Source of the DNA: Ligustrum vulgare
Lineage: Eukaryota; Streptophyta; Magnoliopsida; Lamiales; Oleaceae
Reading direction: 5' to 3'
DNA: 64,000 nucleotides
Assembly (NCBI GenBank): GCA_963555705.1
Contig: OY743172.1
Span: 25,357,446 to 25,421,445 of the forward strand
This document shows, piece by piece, positions 19,783 to 31,042 of the stretch. The notes below the pieces were generated by a model, which did no database searches, was not told the origin of the DNA, and was given only the letters and a program-made list of their open reading frames with translations. Every line of letters starts with the position of its first letter. Position 1 is the first letter of the stretch. Position numbers and translations under genes: made by a program.

Positions 19783-21785
19783 AAATAGCGAGTAGGGTAC
19801 GATGTCTTCCCTTGGCACAGACACGCCATCGTTGTTAAGTACATTTCATACACATTTTATGCCCTTAAATTGTCTATTTTTGAAATATCCTGAGCACAAT
19901 CTACTAATTTATACATATTGTGTTTAAATAGGTTAACATTCAAGTTTGGGGTGAAAACTAAAAAAGGAATGCAAGTCATGCTGAAGTCAGAACTTTGAGG
20001 ACTAACAAGACACTTTTCAGAAGTTGCAAACCTGCTGCGCAATTAATCAAGGGACTAAATTGCAAGTTTTCAAAAGTTGAAGGATCTCAAGTACAATTTT
20101 TAAGGACCTATTTGAAAGAAATCAGGAAATTTGAGGACCAAATTGACCGACATTGAAAGAGGAAGGACTCCGTTGCAATTAAAAAAAGGACCAAGCTGCA
20201 AAGGTCATCCCCAGCTGAACCGGTAGCGCGCAACCCCAGCCAAAAAATTGACCAGAGTCATTTGTTGTCTCGCTGTGCAATCGCTCAACCATAGTTTTGA
20301 AAAAAAAAATAAAAAAATCTGTGGGCCGAATAGTTCGACCCGATTCGGGCCATACGCATATTTTCTATATCCTAGGCACTTTTTGGTGTTTTTGAGTTAT
20401 TTTTTGAGTAATATAAATACCTAAACATGAGATTCAATAAGGGTTAAGTTATTTCTTATCTCTTTCTTGCATTTTCTTTATATTTTGCTCTCCACTCTTT
20501 TACTTAATGCATTAAATTTCTAAAGTTCTTGTGTTTCTACTTGCTTTCTTTTATTTTAAGCTTATAATTGGTGTTGAAATTTTTATTATTATTGTTTTCT
20601 CAACCTTTTTACCTAAGAATTCATAGCATTTATGGTTCATTTAAAGCTTTATGTTGGATTGTTGGAGAAATTGATTAATAATGGAAAAACTTGATTAAAT
20701 CTGAAGAAATTTTTGGAGTTTTCACTTCAAGAACTTAACTAAGGTGAGTTTTCTTTATTATCTTGTTTTTAATCTTTTATTTAGCTTGTTGTTGAAATTA
20801 TTTTGTTAGTTGTTAAATGCTGTTATTTTATTATGGGTTAATTTTAGTTTTTTGAGATTTTTGATTAGTTTAACTTCATTTAGTCATCTAAGGTTATTTA
20901 TTGATTTCGAGTTATTCATGTTTGTGTATTTATGATTATGAATGTTGTTTTATGTTTATGTAACTTCTAAATGTTTTTTAATAATTTGAATTGTAATTGG
21001 AATTTACTACATATGTTAGGTTGAACTTAGACTATCCCATGTAATTTGGTTAATTGATTAAATAACACTAATTTATTTTTGAAAGAAGAAATTAGCGTGG
21101 TTAAGGAAATTAAATTTACCTTGTCCTATGTTATGTAACTCATTTTAATTACCAAGTTTATGTTGTCATTATTTTAGTTGGGTTAATTAGTTTTTTTTCT
21201 AGTTTTTATATTGTTTTTTATTAAGTTTAGTTAAATAGTTTTTACATTGCTATATTTTTACTCGTGCCATCTAATTACTAATTCACCACCAAACCAAACT
21301 TTTATGTTACTTGACTTTTATTTTAAAATGAAATCAAAAAGTTTAGTTACAAATCAATCAATCATCGTGAGTACAACAACCTCTTATCATTTTACTACTT
21401 GAACGCGAACCGTGCACTTGCGGTATATGATTTTAGAGAATAATCGTTATTGTCCAAAAATATTTTAGTAGTGACAGGTAACTTTTGAAAAGTAGTGGAC
21501 AATATTTTTGGCCAAATATGGTTGTTATATAGTTAAACACCAATTAGGGATTTTGTATTATAAAATAGGTTTTGATAATGTAATACAGATGGCGATGTTT
21601 CTTTTAAATTTCCACGTTCTTTAATTAATTAACATTTATTTTATTTTATAAATTAATTTAGAGTACAGAAAATTTAAAATCCTAAATATTATAATTTCTT
21701 ATAATAGAAAGAATTGATAAATAATTCAAAAATATTTTTAATTTATATAATAAAAAGTGAAATAAGAAAGTCAGGATTTAAGGAC
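19780..21785 (+). other. LTR/UTR-like transposon debris
   Basis: Words such as GGGACTAAATTGCAAG and GAGGACCAAATTGACC (20040-20150), a TATA-like AATATAAATACC (20410) and a CT-rich stretch after it indicate a retrotransposon LTR or leader in plus orientation. From 20600 to 21780 the sequence is AT-rich with no recognisable gene. Confidence 0.4.
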
Positions 21786-22239
21786 TTTGGGCCTTACACT
21801 CTCGCCGTAATCTCCGAACAAAAATTGGAATCATTCGTATAGAAGTTAATCGTCCGTCGTTTTGGTCTTCCGAAAGTCTTAATCACTGATAATGATCAAC
21901 AATTCGAATGTCAAGCCTTCAAACAATTCTGCATGAATTTGGGAATCGATCACATGCTAACTTCGGTTTCGCACCCATAGAGTAATAGATTGGAAGAAGT
22001 CACAAACAAGCTTTTATTGCAGGACTTGCAGACTCATCTTGATGCCAAAGGTAGTTGACCTGACCTTCTTCCTAAAATTCTTTGGATGAATCGAACAACA
22101 TTCAAAACTACAATGGGAGAAACATTCATGCGAGCCTTCAGTATGGAGGCAGCAATCCCAGTCGAAATAATAGTCCCTAGCTTCCCGTATGATGTCAGTA
22201 AGAACATTTGATCACAACAATGGTTAAAGGGAAAGTCTA

Positions 22240-22981
22240 GGGCCCTGTTCTCTTTGTTGTTTTCAGTCCGTTTTGAGTTTTCTATTTTTAAAAATATCGA
22301 AAACGCGTTCAATTTGCCCATTTTCAGAAATGTGTTTTCCAAAATACAAAAAAAAATATATAGGAAACTCAAAATGAGTTTATTGTGTTTTGAATATTTT
22401 GTGTTAAAAAGCGTTTTGGACTCTACTTTTTTTTTTTTTTTTGTAATATTTTTTTGTTATTTTTCCATAATATATAGATTCATGTTAAGTTTTTTTTTTT
22501 TTTTTTTTGTAAATGTGAGACGCTTCATTCACTTGAAGTTCTTATGTTATTTTGCCATTATATATAGATCCATGTTAAGATTTTTTTTTTTTTTTGTGTA
22601 AATGTGTGACACTTCCTTCACTTGAAATTCTTATGTTATTTTGCTATTATATATAGATTCATGTTAAGATTTTGTTGGTATGAGGTTGAATTTTTGTTTA
22701 GCTGAAACAATATTAATGATGAATTTATTGACATAGAGAACCAACTGATTTATTGATATTAAAATTAATGTAATTCAACAAATCAATCATTTTTTACATA
22801 TAAAATATCACAAAATAAATATATCAGAAAATTACAAAGTAAACGCATTTTTTAGTTTTCTATTTTTTAAAACAGTTTTCCAAAATCACAAAGAGAACAT
22901 GTTTTCACCAATCCCAAAACAAACAATCAAAATCCAAAATTCAAAACAAAATTCAAAATCGAAACACAAAGAAAACGGCCC
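22240..22981. mobile_element. MITE inserted in the integrase relic
   Basis: Termini are GGGCCCTGTTCTCTTTG and, inverted, GGGCCGTTTTCTTTG. The host frame resumes directly after it and CTA is duplicated (22237-22239 and 22982-22984), a 3-bp target duplication as in PIF/Harbinger (Tourist-like) elements, although the canonical target is TWA. It has no transposase. Interior ends contain complementary 'TTTTCTATTTTTAAAA' words. Confidence 0.7.
22455..22678. repeat. About 90-bp tandem repeats inside the MITE
   Basis: The block ATATATAGATTCATGTTAAG recurs near 22468, 22560 and 22648, each followed by a T-run (first two) and a GTAAATGTG-containing stretch. This gives about 2.5 units. Confidence 0.8.
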
Positions 22982-23420
22982 CTAGATCTCTTGGAAATGA
23001 ATGAATATGTCTCCCTCGAAATAGGCGCCTACCAGCAAGCCATGTCAAAAAAGTTCAACGTTTGAGTCAAGAAGAGAGACTTCAGGGCATGAGAGTTCTA
23101 CGTTGAGGGGAAGTTTCCTATCTTCAATCGGGTAAGCTCGAGCCTATCTGGGAAGGACCATTCGAAGTTATCTGAAGGGTCGGCAAGGAGTCATACAGTA
23201 TGAAAAGTGAGAACTATGGACCCTAAACCTCTTCCCCCGCCTTGGAACGTAAAAAATCTGAAGCCCTGCTATAAGTAGGCATTCTTCCTCTACAAAAGAT
23301 TGTTAGTTAGTTGTCATCCAGTCTCCTAGTCATGCTTTTAGTTATTGTTGAGTTGGGTCTGCGTGTCCATTCTTTTATTTAATATCAATGTCGGGCTTAC
23401 ACGACCATTTTATTTTTTCT

Positions 23421-23595
23421 TTGACCCTTCTTTGCAAAAATAATTTAGAAGGTCGGCCTAAAAGCACAACCTTCACAAATTCTTTTCCCGAAATCACAAA
23501 GTTAAGAGCTTGACCCTTCTTTGCAAAAATAATTTACCAGGTTGACCTAAAAGCACGATCTTCACAAATTATTTTCCAAAGATCACAAAGTTGGT
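23421..23595. repeat. Tandem duplication of about 90 bp
   Basis: The block GACCCTTCTTTGCAAAAATA through ATCACAAAGTT occurs at about 23421-23503 and 23512-23595, with about ten differences. It lies in the 3' non-coding part of the Tat-type element. Confidence 0.85.
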
Positions 23596-23726
23596 TACAA
23601 GCCATCTTCAGGGCATGCCCCGGTTTGCTGCCCAAAAAACCAAGATCAAAACCTTGGTAATTACAAAAGAAGAAGAAGAAGATTACAAAACCCTATGGTT
23701 GCACCTCAGAATCACTAGCTTCCTAG

Positions 23727-23958
23727 GCGTCTTTTGACACGACATCACAGTTTTCCTCCTCCTCCTCAAACCTAGTTAAATCAAGGACTTCAGTACCCAA
23801 AGGAAATTGTGCCAATGGACTTGGGTTAAGGTCGGGAACCTTCATCATACACCAGGCTCGCACTTTCTTCATCCCCTGAGAATAGGATTCGAGTGCGTAT
23901 TTGCCAAGCGCGAGCTTGTAATCTTCCGAGTCCTTGAAAGCATCAATAATTTCTTTAT
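23727..23958 (-). pseudogene. Antisense ORF fragment of Tat-type element
   Basis: On the minus strand about 75 codons stay open with a pattern typical of the extra antisense ORF found downstream of pol in some Tat/Ogre-like elements: DAFKDSEDY, then GMKKVRAWCMMKVPDLNPS, then an acidic tail with five Glu. A stop follows at about 23727. The family link is from memory and tentative. Confidence 0.4.
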
Positions 23959-24680
23959 AAAATATTTATGATAAGTCACAAAAAAAATGTGAAAAAAAAT
24001 ATGCATATATAAATTGAATTAATTTGTGAGCATATTTTTATAATAAAAAATAATATTATGCTCATGTTCGAGAGAGATTAAAATAAGATTTTAATTCAAT
24101 CAAAGTCAACAATTAATTTTAATCACACATTCCATCGGACCCACAACTTGTCACTTTTTAGTTAAACGAAAAAGTGATAAAAATTGAAATTATGTAAAAG
24201 ACATAATTATTCCAAATTTTTGAATAAAAACTAACAAATCATGATTTTATTCTAAGGTTTTAATTTATGTTTGATTGAGAAAGTAACTTATATATCAAAT
24301 TTTTAAAAATAAATGACATTATGTCACTTTTTTTAAAAAGTGACAAAAACATTAAAAAAGTGACGCCCAAGATTTACAAAGTATTTTTACTTCATAAAAA
24401 TTTCAAAAGTTTATTTTTGTAAATGGTCCAAAAATAAGGGTATTTGTGTTAATACCCCTTAAATTAATATTAATTGAATAACCAATTTCGATTTAGTCAA
24501 CATGAATAAATTAATGTTTTTGAAATAAGAATTAAAATAAATGTAAAATGAATTTAATTAAATGAATGAACTAGTGGTATTATTGAAAAAATAAAAGAAT
24601 GAAAGGATAAAATGAGAAATCAAAATATTCTAACTTATCCACACTTTTAAGATATATATATATATATATATATACACACA
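23959..24680. other. AT-rich stretch with MITE-like pieces, no gene
   Basis: Words such as AAGTGACAAAAAC and ATTAATTTTAATCACACATTCCATCGGACCC (MITE-like debris also seen at 31736-31800) occur. A short (AT)n run lies at 24653-24674. No coding frame is supported. Confidence 0.4.
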
Positions 24681-24920
24681 CTAGTTGTAAGTACGTGCGT
24701 TGCACGTCTTATGTATAGGATGAATGAGATGCATAATATTTTTAAAGTACTAATACTATTTTTTTTAAGTAGTTGATGTATTAGATATTATTAAAACGAA
24801 AAATTAAAATTGTTAAAAAGTTATATGTGAATAATTTTTTTATGAAATTATGTACATAATGTAAAAATGATGAATAAATCGAAATGTAATATAAATAGTC
24901 GATTAGAGATGCTCTCAAGT
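24681..24920 (-). mobile_element. Helitron-like 3' end, copy 2
   Basis: On the minus strand the sequence ends with a hairpin (ACGTGC-AAC-GCACGT) about ten bases before CTAG, followed by T, the classical Helitron 3' terminus. The preceding about 220 bases are related to 10354-10567. Compared with copy 1, the second pair of the stem has changed from C-G to T-A on both sides. The element would extend to higher coordinates, toward the OSCA relic; its 5' end was not recognised. Confidence 0.6.
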
Positions 24921-25879
24921 AGAAATAAGAAAGGTAACAAAAATTGAATCCTCATAGTCTAAAAAGAACTTATGCAAGCAAATAGGATATGCTCTAATTC
25001 ACAAGTGACACTTTAATTGAACTAATAAAAGCTATAAAATTCATTGTATTTAGGGGACTGCCATGAAAACTCCCAACAAAAATATTTGGAAGCCAAAGGA
25101 AATTAGTGATCTTATTTTCTTGAAGTTCCATACCTAGTTTGTAATTTGAATCAATTACGATAATATAAAGATGTTATATAGGGAAAGATCACAATATACT
25201 ATCAAATAAAGGAATTACAATTTTTGGGAATCATCAAAGAACTAAACCTCATGGCATCAATGACTATTTCTAAATTCGAACACTCAAAAACAGTCATGCT
25301 GCAATCCATAGTTGCTAGAATAGTGTAGTGGCTAGCATAGTTTCTCGTAAAGAATGTAAATTTGACGAAACCTTCACAAAGATGCATCATAAAGAGACTA
25401 AATAGAAGCAAGTCCAATCAGCGGTTTAGAATAGTATTAATTAAAAGTTCCATTAAAGAATCCCACAAAAATCAATAAAAAAATTATTTAAGACACCATG
25501 ACAATTTTGTGCTACTTAAGACAAGCATGCACATAAGAGAAAAATGTTCATCATTTCTTGAAACGTATATGGGACAAGCAATGACACATTCAATTTTATG
25601 AACAGACGTGAGAAACAAGTGCATCATTCTAAAAATTAGTGAAAATCCATTGCACAACTATATTTTAATTTTCCTATTTGAAGCACCAGCACTTCACCTC
25701 TGACATAGTATAAATCAGTTAAGTAAGCTTCAAATAAATACAAAATTATCTGAGGGAGTAGAAAAATAATACAAGGCAGATAAACATAGTTCCAAGCCCA
25801 GGTCAATTTGTTAGTCTCAAGGATGTGATGTAAAAGTAAACACTCCAAAATAGAAGAAATAGCAATATTTAAGCATACC
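24921..25879. other. Non-coding stretch, possible Helitron interior or OSCA intron
   Basis: No open frame with a recognisable product. It lies between the Helitron-like 3' end and the OSCA exon relic in the same orientation. Confidence 0.35.
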
Positions 25880-26192
25880 CCAGCAAGAAAGTTCGCAAGT
25901 AGATGACAGAATCCAATCCTGAAGGATCAATGAGTTCTAGTTCAGGCATCTTAATTGCATCTGGCACCCAAATAAAAAATCTAATGTATGATCTCCCGTC
26001 CAGATTGACAATTTTCTTAAAGAATGCCCCCGAGTGCGTTGGGCTTTCCCTCAAATCTTCGAGGTACCATTTTGGAAAGTATACTCTATCATTAAATGGC
26101 TAAAGCCGTGGGATGGCAAATGCAATAAGAAAAACTAATGTACTTAGAATATTTATGCCAGCTGCAAGCCCTATATCCCCAAAGGTAGACAT
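25880..26192 (-). pseudogene. OSCA/CSC1-type calcium channel, first-exon relic
   Basis: The minus-strand frame starts at the ATG at 26190-26192 (MSTFGDIGLAAGINIL) and continues through the first transmembrane segment into PFNDRVYFPKWYLEDL, then KKIVNLDGRSYIRF and ELIDPSGLDSVIYLR, the conserved N-terminal region of OSCA/CSC1 (ERD4-related, DUF221) hyperosmolality-gated channels of the plasma membrane. A TAG at 26100-26102 replaces the Gln expected between 'RL' and 'PFN', consistent with CAG to TAG. A donor-like GGTATGC follows exon 1, and an acceptor-like CTACAG lies in the 5' untranslated part. None of the remaining about 700 residues was found downstream. It is a broken gene fragment, possibly captured by the Helitron-like element. 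Confidence 0.85.
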
Positions 26193-27021
26193 ATTTCACC
26201 TCGAATAAAGTACGTGAAATTCCTGTAGCAAGAACATAAAAAATCTTAAAGCACATACATAGAGAAACACAATTTTCAGCAACGTGTTGGGTTTGAAATC
26301 CACCCATTGGATTTCAAAGAATGTGTAATTGGATCCACTTTATGACTCGAAGAAGTATTAGGCAAAGTTAATCTCGATACCCCGACCATGCTTAAATCAG
26401 AGCTACTCTACTTTATTGAAATCTCTAAAAAAATAATATCATTCCTGATTATTCGCCAAAGAAAGCACAAAATTATGAATTCATATTCACAAATTTCTGC
26501 CAGAAAACTCACCATATCTTCGCAAACTCAATTCCTTCAGGGAAAATGCAGTTGTTGAACCAAAATCAGCAATTCAATAATTCGATAAAGGAAAACTTGA
26601 GTAAAGAATTTCCAAGGCATGTCACCTACTACCCCGAAGATCCAAGAAGAAGGAATGCACATTTTTTCCCCTTAACGTTTCAATTGCTCCCCTTACAACA
26701 CCTATAAAAGTTCTCACAACAATCAATTCCGGAAAAATACTGCCAGAATATTGAAAATGAAATAGGTACTATAGTCAATGATAAAAAAAACTATACTATA
26801 TCTTTAAGATTACGAACAAGCACATGATAATAATTAATGTTGATAGCTAGATATATAAACTATGTGGATTGAATATTAGGTATATCAAATCACGTCACAT
26901 AGAAACACTCATAGCCGACATCTAGCTTTCTAGCATCCACTATAATAGTCGTGTCATAGAATCTATGATCTCTCACAATGCACATTGGACAAATGCGAAA
27001 TGGGAAAAGCAAAGGCATCAT
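26193..27021. other. Upstream of OSCA relic, no gene
   Basis: It may include 5' UTR and promoter of the former OSCA gene. No other coding signal was seen. Confidence 0.35.
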
Positions 27022-27189
27022 CAATCATTTTCTCAAATCAGTTGAGATTGAAATTTGAATTCTAGTTTGAAAAGAAATGTTGTAATAGACCAATGATTGA
27101 TGTATCAATCATTTTCTCAAATCAGTTGAGATTGAAATTTGAATTCTAGTTTGAAAAGAAATGTTGTAATAGACCAATGTTGATGTATC
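27022..27189. repeat. 84-bp tandem duplication
   Basis: Units at 27022-27105 and 27106-27189 (CAATCATTTTCTCAAATCAG onward) are nearly identical, differing by a small deletion near the end. It is therefore recent. Confidence 0.95.
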
Positions 27190-27949
27190 ACTGCTTATAT
27201 AAAAAATAAAAAATAATAAAAATCTAACCTTTGGGGTTGCAACTTTTTCAAGCTCAATCAAAAGTGTGACATGTCTGCAATTGTTATGTAAGTAATTTAA
27301 AGTGTAGGAAAAATTGCAATATCCAAAAGCTTGAACAATAAAAACAAATTTGAAGAGTCTTCTCCCTTCTCCATGACTTCCTCATCCTCCGTGAAATGTT
27401 CTAGAATTGGTTATCAGAGGTCTTTGAGATTAGCTTGAGAGACAGTCTATACATGTATGACCAGATTAATCAGATGGTACATTTTTGATTGATTTGTTAT
27501 GGTATGACCATACCTAGAGATTACAAACTGTGCGACAGTATACTGTTGATGATGTGATGTTATGTGAATTGTCAAAATATGTGAAATTGGATTTTCGATA
27601 AAAAGCATAAATGGGAAAGTGTAGTTATTTTCAAAATTCTCCACTCACTGAGCTATCAACTCATTATTTTTCCACTACTTTTCTTAACAGGTAACAGTTG
27701 AGTTTCGGAAGCTTGAAGAGCCTGTTGATTTTGGAGCCACACCAGTATGACATGTCAAGGTTACCATTTCAATTAAACTAAGCATTTCATATCAGTTGGG
27801 CCCACATTATTTTAATATAAAATGTCTTTTTATTATTTAGCATACGATTAGTAGTAGATCACAGTCAGACTTGATGGTGGGTCCGGCGTTTAGCTGGCAT
27901 CCATCATCGGCGCACACCTTGTCTCGAGTCCATTAGGGTGATTCGGGGT
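27190..27949. other. LTR-like non-coding stretch
   Basis: A segment CCACTACTTTTCTTAACAGG-TAACAGTTGAG (27675-27705) and a GGTGGGTCCGGCG segment (27876) resemble the acceptor-like and 3' parts of gypsy LTRs. Boundaries and family are unclear. Confidence 0.3.
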
Positions 27950-28665
27950 GAGTCGTGTTAGGGTGGGGTTGGTGGAGGTGTGGAAAAGTAGAAGGAAAAA
28001 AATCATTTTTTTGGGTGGGGTGGGATGGGTAGGGTAGTGTCGGCCTGGGTGGGGGTAGGTGAAAAAGTAGAAGGAAAAAAATCATTTTTGCCGTGGGAGG
28101 GGTGGGGTGGGGGCGAGGCGACGGGGTGTTGTTGTGGTCTGTGGTTGTGATAAAATCAATTTGTCACTTTGCATCTTGCGATGAGGTGAGGTGGGGTAGG
28201 GTGGGATGGGGAAGCGTATGAAAACATCGAGAGAAAATGAAAAATAAATTTATTTTTGGGGTGGGGTATGATATGGGTGGTGAGGTGGGGTGGGCAGGGT
28301 GGGTGGGTGGGGTGGGTCAAGGGATGTGGTTAGAGTGAGATCAATTTGTCAATCTGCGATACGGTGGGGTCGGGTCGAGTTGGGTTGGGGTGGGGTAGTG
28401 TAGGAAAACATCGAGAGAAAATAAAAATAAATTTATTTTTGGGGTTGTGTAGGATATGGCTGGTGAGGTGTGGTGGGTGGGGTCAATTTGTTACTTTGTG
28501 ATGAACTGAAATAGAGTCGAGTGGCCTTAGAGCGGGTCGGGACGGGGTGGCATAGGGTGGGGAATGATAGGAAAACATCGAAAGGAAAAATAAAAATTAT
28601 TTTTGGTGGTGAGGTGGGGTGGTGGGCGGGGCAAGGATGGGGATGAAGGAGGTTGTGACGTCAAA
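27950..28665. repeat. G-rich satellite (GGGGTGGG-rich)
   Basis: Three to four diverged units of about 165-185 bp combine runs of GGGGT/GGTGGG with a conserved A-rich block (GAAAACATCGAGAGAAAAT...ATTTATTTTTGGGG; near 28219, 28403 and 28570) and a GATCAATTTGTCA block. The G-richness is all on the plus strand, with many closely spaced G3-G5 runs able to form G-quadruplexes. Confidence 0.8.
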
Positions 28666-29938
28666 ACTCGAGTTTTTGATTTAATATTATATTATTTTTT
28701 AATATAATATATAATAGATCATTATATTTGTATTATATTTATTTTTAATTATTAAATATATAATTAAATGAATTAGCATCGATAATTTAAAAAAAAATTT
28801 TCGTCACATATTTTTTGAATTGCATCTTTAAAATAAATGGTTCTATATAATTTTTCCTTTTTTATTTTAAAACACATTTTATCCTATTTTTGATGAAAAA
28901 TTAAATTTAATGGATTGGTGATATCTATTTTTCATGGAAGTTGTAAAACATTAAAATTCTTTTTGATGAAAAAGAATTAGAATTGGTATCAAACACATGA
29001 TAAACATCCATACAAGACTTCGCTCTCCGTCGAGGCCCATACGCTTTGTTCAACGACTGCGTTTGCTTCTTACGATTATTCGAATTTTTTTTTTGATGAT
29101 TTCATGTCAGTTTTTTTTATTATTAATTATGTGGATGCTTTTTGTTAATTTTTTCTTGCAGCATTCAATTTATTACTGGTTTTGTACCGATTTCATAAAG
29201 CTAGAATCTAAGAATTTCTTGAAGAATGTGGTTAGAGTTCACAAGAAGGCGATATTTGAAGAATGTGTTAAGTCTTTTTTCTTTTGATTACCTGACACTT
29301 AAACTTCTAAATTGTATTGATCGTTTGTTGTTCAACAACATATTTTTCTATTTTTTTCGGGTATATAGTGTTATTTTTTTTTTTTAAATTCAATTTTATG
29401 ACAAGTTAATTAAACGCCTTATCGAAACCTTGAACTTTGTTCTCCATATAGATATGAGAATAAAATTATGCATATTTTTCACTCTTAGAATATGTAATAC
29501 TAAGACGATGTTTGATAATGCGAAAAGTTTTGGCTTTTGTGGTTGATTTTTTTTTTTTTTTGATGAACGTGTGGTTTAAAAATGATTGAATATTGTTCTT
29601 CATATATCTCATGAGAATAAAATTATGCATATATTTCGATCTTAGAATATGTGATACTACTTTAAATTTTATCAGCTTTGTTATGTAAAGCTGCTGTTCT
29701 TTAGTCATAATATTTTCACTATATTAGATTTATTCTGTAATTAAGATTATAGTGATTTTGTGAAATTTCCTTGTCTTTTATACCCAAGAGAAGTTGAATT
29801 TACAAAATATTTGTTTGAGTACTACTATTTGCTTAAAATTCTTATTCAAAACATCCAAGTTGTAAACTATTAAAATAAGTGTTTGAATTATTTATGATGA
29901 TGCTATTATTTGATGAAATGACTGTACAAAAATTACAG
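28666..29938. other. AT-rich stretch, no supported gene
   Basis: There are several T-runs and a local duplication: TGAGAATAAAATTATGCATA occurs at about 29455 and 29610, each followed by a near-identical TTAGAATATGT segment. The frame at 28997-29287 has no recognisable product. Confidence 0.4.
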
Positions 29939-30498
29939 GGTCTGTTCCTGTGGTCATTGGTGCACCTAATATCCAAGATTTTGCTCTTCCTTCTGGTTCA
30001 CTGTTGCATATCAGGGAGCTAAAGGACGTTGATTCAGTTGCCAATTCCACGAAATATCTTGCTGAAAACCCCAGTGCATACAATGAGTCATTAAGGTAGC
30101 AGTGACTGATGACTTTGCGATTCTTTTTGTTGAACCTTCTCCAGCAACTGTAAAGAAAATAAATAAGTTTTTTGGTGTTCTTTCTTCTGTATGTTCATGT
30201 CTCAAGTTTCATTGTGTTTTGCAAATTTGCACATCATTATTTTTTTTCGCTATTTGAGTTTCTTTTCTCGGCAACAAAAGGGAGAATTTATCTACTTGTG
30301 GAAGACTTCCTCTCAATTGGGTTATTTTTTGTTCAGGTGGAAGTTTGAAGGGCCATCTGATTCTTTTAAGGCACTCGTTGATATGACGGTTGTTCACTCG
30401 TATTGCTGTTTGTACATTTATTTGGATACAAAGATCCGAGAGAAAGACGAGGAATTGTTCAAAAGGCTCTCAATATTTGGTTCTGTATACAAGAACTA
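29939..30498 (+). pseudogene. Core alpha-1,3-fucosyltransferase (FUT11/12-like) relic
   Basis: Two exons of a plant N-glycan core alpha-1,3-fucosyltransferase (Golgi, GT10 family) are recognisable. Exon a (29939-30095) encodes SVPVVIGAPNIQDF, then HIRELKDVDSVA and ENPSAYNESLR. After a 241-bp GT-AG intron, exon b (30337 to about 30446) encodes [16 protein letters not shown], then TKIREKDEE. The cysteine-rich segment usually read as HSSCRLCI is altered to HSYCCLYI here. After [13 protein letters not shown] the similarity stops and the frame ends at 30498. Upstream exons with the donor-binding core and the C-terminal domain are missing. It is a non-functional fragment. Confidence 0.85.
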
Positions 30499-30512
30499 AA
30501 AGGTGAGACAAA

Positions 30513-30851
30513 AGAAGAATTGCTGTTGGTAGTGAAGAACATATCTTCTATCTCAAAATGACACAGCTTGAACCAAACACAAAGCTCATATTTGTCCTTA
30601 ATGCAGTCCCAACAGTTTCAGAAATGCCACCAGAATGCAGTGCAAGCCCAAAAAAATTATTATGTCTTCATGAAACAAGCGGCAGCGCTGACACTATCGA
30701 TTTCGATCATCCACCTGCAAAAAGAGCTCCGTTCCAAAGTAAAAAAGAGACGCAGCTTCCTAACATTAAATCTCAATCAGAAATACCAGCGCCAATGTCC
30801 GCTGCTGATCATGCCAAGGATAAAAGAAAGGCCTTGCTGTGCAATTTTTAA
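30513..30851 (+). pseudogene. Unidentified open segment beside the FUT relic
   Basis: The frame of the ATG at 30558 is open from upstream (KRRIAVGSEEHIFYLKMTQL...) to a stop at 30849-30851, with codon use that looks coding: PNTKLIFVLNAVP, then KKLLCLHETSGSADTIDFDH, then a Ser/Lys-rich tail. I do not recognise the family. The lack of upstream continuation and adjacency to a gene fragment in the same orientation suggest an exon fragment of another gene, perhaps co-captured. Confidence 0.4.
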
Positions 30852-31042
30852 AATTGCACACGTGACCCTCATCTCAAAAAAACGCTTCGACTTTCGAGCT
30901 CCATGTCCATCACCTTCCTCACATTGGCATGGGCTTCATCTTAGAAGGAAGTAGATCCTTATCCTCCTATGGAACTTCGTCAAAAAAATTGAAAAAAAAA
31001 AAAAAAAAAACAGCAACTCAAACTGATTGGCCGGAGATCCAA

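Larger units (their letters stand above)
21786..23277 (+). pseudogene. Tat-type Ty3/gypsy integrase relic (split by a MITE)
   Basis: Segment 21786-22239 encodes integrase core matches: RRFGLPKVLITDNDQQFE, then LGIDHMLTSVSHP, then VTNKLLLQDLQTHLDAKG and AAIPVEI. Segment 22985-23277 continues with the C-terminal part and ends like Tat-lineage polyproteins (LPPPWNVKNLKPCYK, stop at 23275-23277). Several in-frame stops are present (for example where HPQSNG would be), so it is dead. A 742-bp element interrupts it between two Leu/Asp codons. The catalytic D of the first block is readable as TDN. The rest of pol was not found upstream. Confidence 0.8.

Noticed and set aside
22254..22601. Phe-rich 115-codon frame
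   Set aside because: It is produced by T-runs inside the MITE.
22455..22678. CRISPR-like or regular repeat-spacer structure
   Set aside because: Plant nuclear DNA; units are tandem copies with T-runs, not short repeats with unique spacers.
30568..30954. 128-codon frame overlapping the unidentified segment
   Set aside because: It is out of frame with the better segment at 30513-30851 and has a less natural composition.
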